This document shows, in pieces, positions 59,639-64,000 of a stretch of 64,000 nucleotides of DNA. The position numbers and the translations under genes are program-made. How positions within the stretch are numbered: position 1 is the first letter of the stretch; every line of letters begins with the position of its first letter. The notes under the pieces were generated by a model. It saw nothing but the letters and a program-made list of their open reading frames with translations. It had not been told where the DNA came from and made no database searches. The DNA lies in the NCBI GenBank assembly GCA_031430575.1, contig JANPBT010000017.1, forward strand, positions 124,001-188,000, written 5' to 3'. This stretch comes from JANMDS01 sp031430575 (lineage in GTDB: Bacteria > Pseudomonadota > Gammaproteobacteria > Burkholderiales > Casimicrobiaceae).

Positions 59639-62374
59639 CTAACCGGGCGCGACGACGAGATCACTCAGCAGCGAATTGAGTGCGCGATCAACCACTGGCT
59701 CGCTATCTAATACGCGGGCTCGGTCTTCGCGAAACCATTCTGCGAGCTGCACCGGCGTTAAGCTCGCTGCTTTATGCCCCTGCCGCGTAGTGAATAGGTA
59801 AGTCGTGCGCTGCGGGCTGATCCAAGAAAGCTTTGCTAACTTGAGCTTTCCAACATCATCTTGCATTTCAATCCACATGCCGCGCTCCATCGCCATCGCA
59901 ATTTCGCGGAACATATCGTCTGGCGCGTTTGATAAGTCGATATCGATTTGCGCTTGCGGCACTTTTTCAGGTTGGCCTTTCGGCGACGCTGGCAGCTCGA
60001 CGGTGAGTCCCTTAAAGAGACGCGCATGTAACTCAAACATCTTATCGAAAAAGGCGACCCGATCGTCCGCTGGCGTATCAACCGCTGTGCAGCCGGCCTT
60101 CAAATCGGCAAGTAATTTTGGCAGCCGCGAAATCATCTTACGCCGCACATCGGGCTCAAGAGATTCTTTTATTGACTCAACCAGTAAATCGGCATGATCC
60201 AGTGATCGCTGCACCGGTTCGCTATGCTCGCCGTTGTCAGTGGTCAGCTTACGCACATACGCTAGCCAAGATTCACTCAGAAAATTAACAACAAATTGCG
60301 GCAGCGGCGCGCGGGCTAAGCGCTCCCGAATCGCGCGGCGCGCCCAGGCGTCAGCGGCAGAAGCCCGATCTTCAACTTCGGTAATTTCTGCGGCCTTGAT
60401 TTCGACTGGTGCAGCCTCTTCCCCGATGCTCGTAACGAGGATATCTAGCTTTGCAGCGCCTTTGTTAAAAACCTCGAGATCAGTCTCAAAATCGCGCGCG
60501 ATATCGTTCACAATTTCACGAATCGTCGTGTAGATCGGGTCATTCGCGCCATCCGTTTGCGACCACGTACGCCCAACCTCTGCCAATCGATTGAGCAGCA
60601 CGCGACCCGGGTGCGTACGACTTGCAAAGAAATTACGATCAATCAACGCCGCTTTTAAAAGCGGAATCTGCAAATGCGTGATCACGCCTTTCATTGCATC
60701 CTGCAGCCCATCGTCTTTGAAAACAAAATCAAACACCATGGCCACCAACTCGATGGTCGTGAAGTCGAGTACCGATGCGTTAGACGCAAAATTTGGGCTC
60801 GAGGCAAGCGCGCGCAGCGGTTCCGTCGAATACGAGATCGGCGCGCCAACACCTCCCATTGCGCCTGCGAGCGCCGGGATCGCCAGCTCTTGCACGGCAC
60901 TGACGACATCGCGTTGGGCAGCGCCGATACCATGCAATAGTTGCGGTGCTGCCGCTTGCATAACGCCAATACCCCCGCCCATCCCCGCAGGCATCGGCGC
61001 GCCGAGCAGCGCCATCGCGGCAATTTGCGGTGAATTTGCGTAGGCTGCATTGGCTTGTCCGCCAAACCCAGTCGGCGGCAATGGCGGGGCAACAATTTGC
61101 GGAAAGCCACCCTGCCCCTGACCTGATCCCATCATGCCAGCGCTTTGACCGGGGTTTCCACCGTGCGCAGACGTCTGATACCCGCCGACTTGCCCGCTAC
61201 TGGCAAATCCGGGCTGACCACCTTGACCTGCATAATTCTGCGAGCTCGCCCCCCCCGGAAAACTAGGCTGACCACTTTGAACTGGGTACGCCTGCTGGCT
61301 ACCGCCCGGAAAACTGGGCTGACCGCCTTGACCTGAGTGGGTCTGTTGATTACCCCCTGGAAAACCGGGCTGACCGCCTTGACCCGGGAAGGCCTGCTGG
61401 CCAGAACCAGCACCTCCTTGGTAGGCCTGGCCAGCTTGCGCCGCAAAGTAGCCCAAACCAGGCTGCGCACCGCCGGCACCACCGAAGGCCGAAAGACCCG
61501 CCAATTGCGGGTTCATCGCTGCGACGCGTGCGAGCAGCGCCGTCGCGACCTGCTCGCTTAGGGTCGCATCGTTCATGAGGTCATCTATTTTTTGGCGCGC
61601 CTTCTCTGCTCCACCGCCCCGCTCGGGACGCGCAGCACGCTCGACTTTGCGGGATTGGTTCACCCCGCTCGTGACGCCCCGCTGCTGCAAGAATTGATCA
61701 AGATCGCCATAAATCGGCGCCAAATCTAAAGGGAGTAAGCGCGATAAGGTACGCAGTGCGAGGGTGACTAGATTTGCGTTTTTCAGTGAATGTGTCATCG
61801 CATCGGCGGTCGCGTGGGCGACAACCGAGGTCGAGAACGGATTGTTTGCGGTCTCAATTTCAACCACTTTTAGCAGTGATGCCAATCGATTGGAAAATTT
61901 CGCCAAATTTTCTGACGCGCGCTCGGCCAGTCTCCCCGCATAAACGCGGGACGAAACGTCGATATCAACATCACCTTCATCGACTAAGCTGAGCTTACTT
62001 GAGGTCGGCGGCGCGACCTCAGTCAGCATATCAAGGCTTCGCACGTCAATAAGGCGATCAACGCGAGTGCGCAACGATTTACCAAATACGTCGGTCCATC
62101 CCCCAATATCAGCCTCGAGCAGCGCTTTGCAATCGAGCATCGAGCGCGCGAGGTTGGGCTCTAACTTATCGGATTGCTCGGTAAATTCGGTGACGACCGC
62201 ATCAAAGACCTGCGATGCCTGAAAGTCAACGCGATGGCAAAACAAATCCATGCAATCGCGCAGGCTTGCCGCTTGATCAGCTGTCAACGAATTCGGTGCA
62301 AAAAAAGTGGTCACGAGCGTGCGATTGACTTCAAAGTGAGATTTTGTGCTGAGGCGTTGCCTTAGCAGATTCAT
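59639..62374 (-). CDS. DUF1631 protein with Gly/Gln-rich low-complexity insert
   Basis: A 911-residue protein of the DUF1631 family of betaproteobacteria and gammaproteobacteria, where about 700-800 residues is usual. The N- and C-terminal parts are helical with no known catalytic motif. Residues of about 300-430 form a low-complexity insert of repeats such as GQGGQPGFPGG, Q-rich and Gly/Ser-rich, absent from the family core as I know it. No signal peptide or membrane segment. Function unknown; it sits beside hrpA, the usual arrangement being unverified. Confidence 0.75.
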   Translation of the reverse strand: MNLLRQRLSTKSHFEVNRTLVTTFFAPNSLTADQAASLRDCMDLFCHRVDFQASQVFDAVVTEFTEQSDKLEPNLARSMLDCKALLEADIGGWTDVFGKSLRTRVDRLIDVRSLDMLTEVAPPTSSKLSLVDEGDVDIDVSSRVYAGRLAERASENLAKFSNRLASLLKVVEIETANNPFSTSVVAHATADAMTHSLKNANLVTLALRTLSRLLPLDLAPIYGDLDQFLQQRGVTSGVNQSRKVERAARPERGGGAEKARQKIDDLMNDATLSEQVATALLARVAAMNPQLAGLSAFGGAGGAQPGLGYFAAQAGQAYQGGAGSGQQAFPGQGGQPGFPGGNQQTHSGQGGQPSFPGGSQQAYPVQSGQPSFPGGASSQNYAGQGGQPGFASSGQVGGYQTSAHGGNPGQSAGMMGSGQGQGGFPQIVAPPLPPTGFGGQANAAYANSPQIAAMALLGAPMPAGMGGGIGVMQAAAPQLLHGIGAAQRDVVSAVQELAIPALAGAMGGVGAPISYSTEPLRALASSPNFASNASVLDFTTIELVAMVFDFVFKDDGLQDAMKGVITHLQIPLLKAALIDRNFFASRTHPGRVLLNRLAEVGRTWSQTDGANDPIYTTIREIVNDIARDFETDLEVFNKGAAKLDILVTSIGEEAAPVEIKAAEITEVEDRASAADAWARRAIRERLARAPLPQFVVNFLSESWLAYVRKLTTDNGEHSEPVQRSLDHADLLVESIKESLEPDVRRKMISRLPKLLADLKAGCTAVDTPADDRVAFFDKMFELHARLFKGLTVELPASPKGQPEKVPQAQIDIDLSNAPDDMFREIAMAMERGMWIEMQDDVGKLKLAKLSWISPQRTTYLFTTRQGHKAASLTPVQLAEWFREDRARVLDSEPVVDRALNSLLSDLVVAPG
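61120..61470 (-). repeat. Low-complexity Gly/Gln/Pro repeat inside the DUF1631 gene
   Basis: Imperfect tandem units of roughly 15-18 residues built from GQxGQPxFPGG with intervening QxAY or QxTH. Boundaries are approximate. The pattern resembles intrinsically disordered prion-like or collagen-like segments. Confidence 0.65.
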
Positions 62375-62434
62375 GTTTTTGGAATATTACACCCCAAACG
62401 CCAAAAATGAGGTGTTTGCCCTTGATAACTAGGG

Positions 62435-64000
62435 TTAAACGTTGGCTAATTCCCACGCTTTATCGAGTCGTTTTGCCGAGACCGGAAATGGCGTTTTGAG
62501 CTCTTGCGCAAATAACGATACGTGCAGCTCTTCGATTAACCACCGAAACTCGACCATTGCCGTGGTTTCCATTGATTTTCTATTTGCCGCATTGGCGGCG
62601 TCCGTCCATCTTTTTTTGTAGACCGCGATCACCGGGGCGTTTCGCGCCTCGCGTTGCGGATATTCTTGGATTTTTGCTAATCGTCGCGCCAAGCCCTTCA
62701 CATAGCGGGGCAACTCATGCAACTGCGCCCAAGGCGTCGCACTTAGAAACCCCGGATAAATCAAATCATCGCGCCACGCTTTTAACGTTGGCACCAGCGC
62801 TTTTGCAGCGCCGGGCGCAGCGAGCAATTGGTTCAGCGCGAAATACTCAGCAGCGATCTGGGCGAGCGTGCGCGCGAGCCCTTCCCCAACTGCGTTCAGT
62901 CGCGTTTTGGCGCGACTGAGTTGCGCGCGGTAGCTTTTCTCGTCGCGCGGCATCTCATCATCGCCGATAAACGTGCGATCCCACAAGGCACCTAAAAAAT
63001 CGGAGAGCAACTTTTCTGTGGGAATCACCGACTTCAATTGCATCGCGGTCTGGACGAAACCGCTCGTGCCTTTTTCCCATTGCCTAACCTGCGGCGCAAG
63101 CTCAAGCATCATGAGCCGAATCAGGCCTTTTCGATGCGAAATCTGCGCCGCAGGTATCGTATCAAACACCTTTACGCCTACCGTTCTACCCTCATCGACG
63201 AGCGCGGGGTAAGCCAGCGCCGATTGCTTACCCTGCTTGAGCGTAATCGAGTCAGGTAGCGTGCCGCACGTCCACCCGGTCAGCCCGGTTTTTTCAAGCC
63301 CAGACTCTTCCCCAGAGAAAGCGGCTTGGGCAGCACTGCCCAGCGCGGCTTTAAGTTGCGCTAAATCGCGCCCAAGCGCGAGTTCATCGCCGGTATCGTC
63401 CATCACGCGTACGTTGAGTCGCAAATGCGCCGGGAGGTCGTCTATTCGCCATTCTGCCGCTTCGATTTTCAAATCGTAAAACTCGCGCAAAAAGGTGCGG
63501 CACGCATCAAAGAGCGCAAGCTCGCATGGCGAAACACATTCCAAAAACTGGGTCACCGCATCAGGTATCGGTTGAATCCTGCCGCGCGGGCCTTTTGGAA
63601 GTGCCTTAAACATCGCCGCAACTTTTTCACGCAGCAATCCTGGCACGAGCCAACTGGTAATTTTTTCATCTAGGGTATTGAGCAATGGCAGCGGCACCCG
63701 CACGGTGACCCCGTCCATCACATGGCCGGGCTCAAAGCGGTAGGCAAGCGGAAATTGCGCGTTGCCCACTTTCAGCGTTTTGGGAAATTGCTCAGCAGTG
63801 GGCGCGCTCGCGCCGTCGCGGGTCACATCCTTCGCTGTCCATTCCAAATCCTTCGCATTTGGTAAGGCTTGCAGCCATTTTTCAAACGCGGAAACACTCG
63901 AAATTCCAAGCGGGATCCGTTTGCGATAGAAAATGGTCTGCACATCCTCATCGACCACCACATCCAAGCGCCGTGCCCGATGCTCCATTTCTTCGAGCTG
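62435..64000 (-). CDS. hrpA: ATP-dependent RNA helicase HrpA, C-terminal part
   Basis: The visible minus-strand reading, open at the window edge, is the long C-terminal region (DUF3418) of HrpA: it contains YRFEPGHVMDGVTVRVPLPLLN, WLVPGLLREKVAAMFKALPK, GWTCGTLPD and FRWLIEELHVSLFAQELKTP. The DEAH helicase core lies outside the window. HrpA rescues stalled ribosomes. Two dispersed elements are present: one exact (IPAAQIS) and one variant (LAPQVR). Confidence 0.9.
   Translation of the reverse strand, partial: QLEEMEHRARRLDVVVDEDVQTIFYRKRIPLGISSVSAFEKWLQALPNAKDLEWTAKDVTRDGASAPTAEQFPKTLKVGNAQFPLAYRFEPGHVMDGVTVRVPLPLLNTLDEKITSWLVPGLLREKVAAMFKALPKGPRGRIQPIPDAVTQFLECVSPCELALFDACRTFLREFYDLKIEAAEWRIDDLPAHLRLNVRVMDDTGDELALGRDLAQLKAALGSAAQAAFSGEESGLEKTGLTGWTCGTLPDSITLKQGKQSALAYPALVDEGRTVGVKVFDTIPAAQISHRKGLIRLMMLELAPQVRQWEKGTSGFVQTAMQLKSVIPTEKLLSDFLGALWDRTFIGDDEMPRDEKSYRAQLSRAKTRLNAVGEGLARTLAQIAAEYFALNQLLAAPGAAKALVPTLKAWRDDLIYPGFLSATPWAQLHELPRYVKGLARRLAKIQEYPQREARNAPVIAVYKKRWTDAANAANRKSMETTAMVEFRWLIEELHVSLFAQELKTPFPVSAKRLDKAWELANV
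63139..63157 (-). repeat. Dispersed element inside hrpA
   Basis: Exact core at 63143-63153, sense with hrpA, read as IPAAQIS; a one-base variant lies 54 bases away at 63089-63099, in the opposite orientation. Confidence 0.85.

Noticed and set aside
62375..62434. Hairpin between hrpA and the DUF1631 gene
   Set aside because: The ACACC/GGTGT stem is only 5 bp with a long loop; too weak for a terminator call.
6522..63157. CRISPR array as explanation of the repeats
   Set aside because: Copies are scattered over 57 kb, in both orientations, with no uniform spacers and no cas genes.

Overview
The window looks like a chromosomal segment of a betaproteobacterium, probably in or near the Burkholderiales. 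This is inferred from gene content and order, not from a marker search: alr next to lplT, a DUF1631 protein beside hrpA, serC-pheA-hisC-tyrA order, Bug-type and TRAP solute receptors, and a long NrdA with two ATP-cones. It is gene-dense and mostly housekeeping or metabolic. No rRNA, tRNA, CRISPR array, prophage or conventional insertion sequence was seen.

Layout: 1-2.4 kb, a TonB-ExbB-ExbD-ExbD energy-transduction operon on the minus strand. 2.8-8.2 kb, class Ia ribonucleotide reductase (nrdA, nrdB) interrupted by a Kbp-like potassium-binding protein and a DUF1508 peptide. 8.2-14 kb, accessory genes: an IrrE-type protease with a duplicated N-terminus, a REP-associated tyrosine transposase with its REP sequences, an RNase D-like exonuclease, DUF1993, an isoaspartyl peptidase and a secreted protein with an IPTL-CTERM-like tail. 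14.4-17.8 kb, divergent katG and oxyR. 18.6-24 kb, minus-strand aromatic amino acid, histidine and serine genes with a dodecin and a zinc ribbon between them. 24-26.5 kb, a PAS-GGDEF cyclase and an IclR regulator. 26.6-37.4 kb, a quinate/shikimate-type catabolic cluster: separate VOC and dehydroshikimate-dehydratase genes, a ketopantoate-reductase-like enzyme, MaoC, CaiB, two shikimate dehydrogenases, type II dehydroquinase, Gfo/Idh and a complete TRAP transporter. 37.4-39.4 kb, an amidase and a threonine dehydratase remnant. 39.4-45.5 kb, a copper/heavy-metal cluster. 45.6-49.9 kb, Bug receptor, threonine-synthase-like enzyme, LysR and a FabH homologue. 50-56.3 kb, pstSCAB-phoU-phoB-phoR behind a Pho box. 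56.4-64 kb, a ComEA-like HhH protein, alr, lplT, a DUF1631 protein and the C-terminal part of hrpA.

The most unusual feature is a short dispersed DNA element with consensus ATACCTGCGGCGCAGAWTT. Its core is a near-palindrome, CTGCGSCGCAG. I counted 39 exact cores by eye, 18 in one orientation and 21 in the other, plus several one-base variants. Twenty-three lie between genes, mostly just after stop codons. Four exact inverted pairs, and a fifth whose second arm is a one-base variant, could form hairpins. Sixteen lie inside genes and are read in five of the six possible frames (as IPAAQ, TCGA, CAAG, LRRRY or APQV), so the constraint is on DNA rather than protein. Density, extended flanks, inverted pairing at gene ends and tolerance inside housekeeping genes resemble DNA uptake sequences of Neisseriaceae and Pasteurellaceae. 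The motif differs from those I know, and the function is inference.
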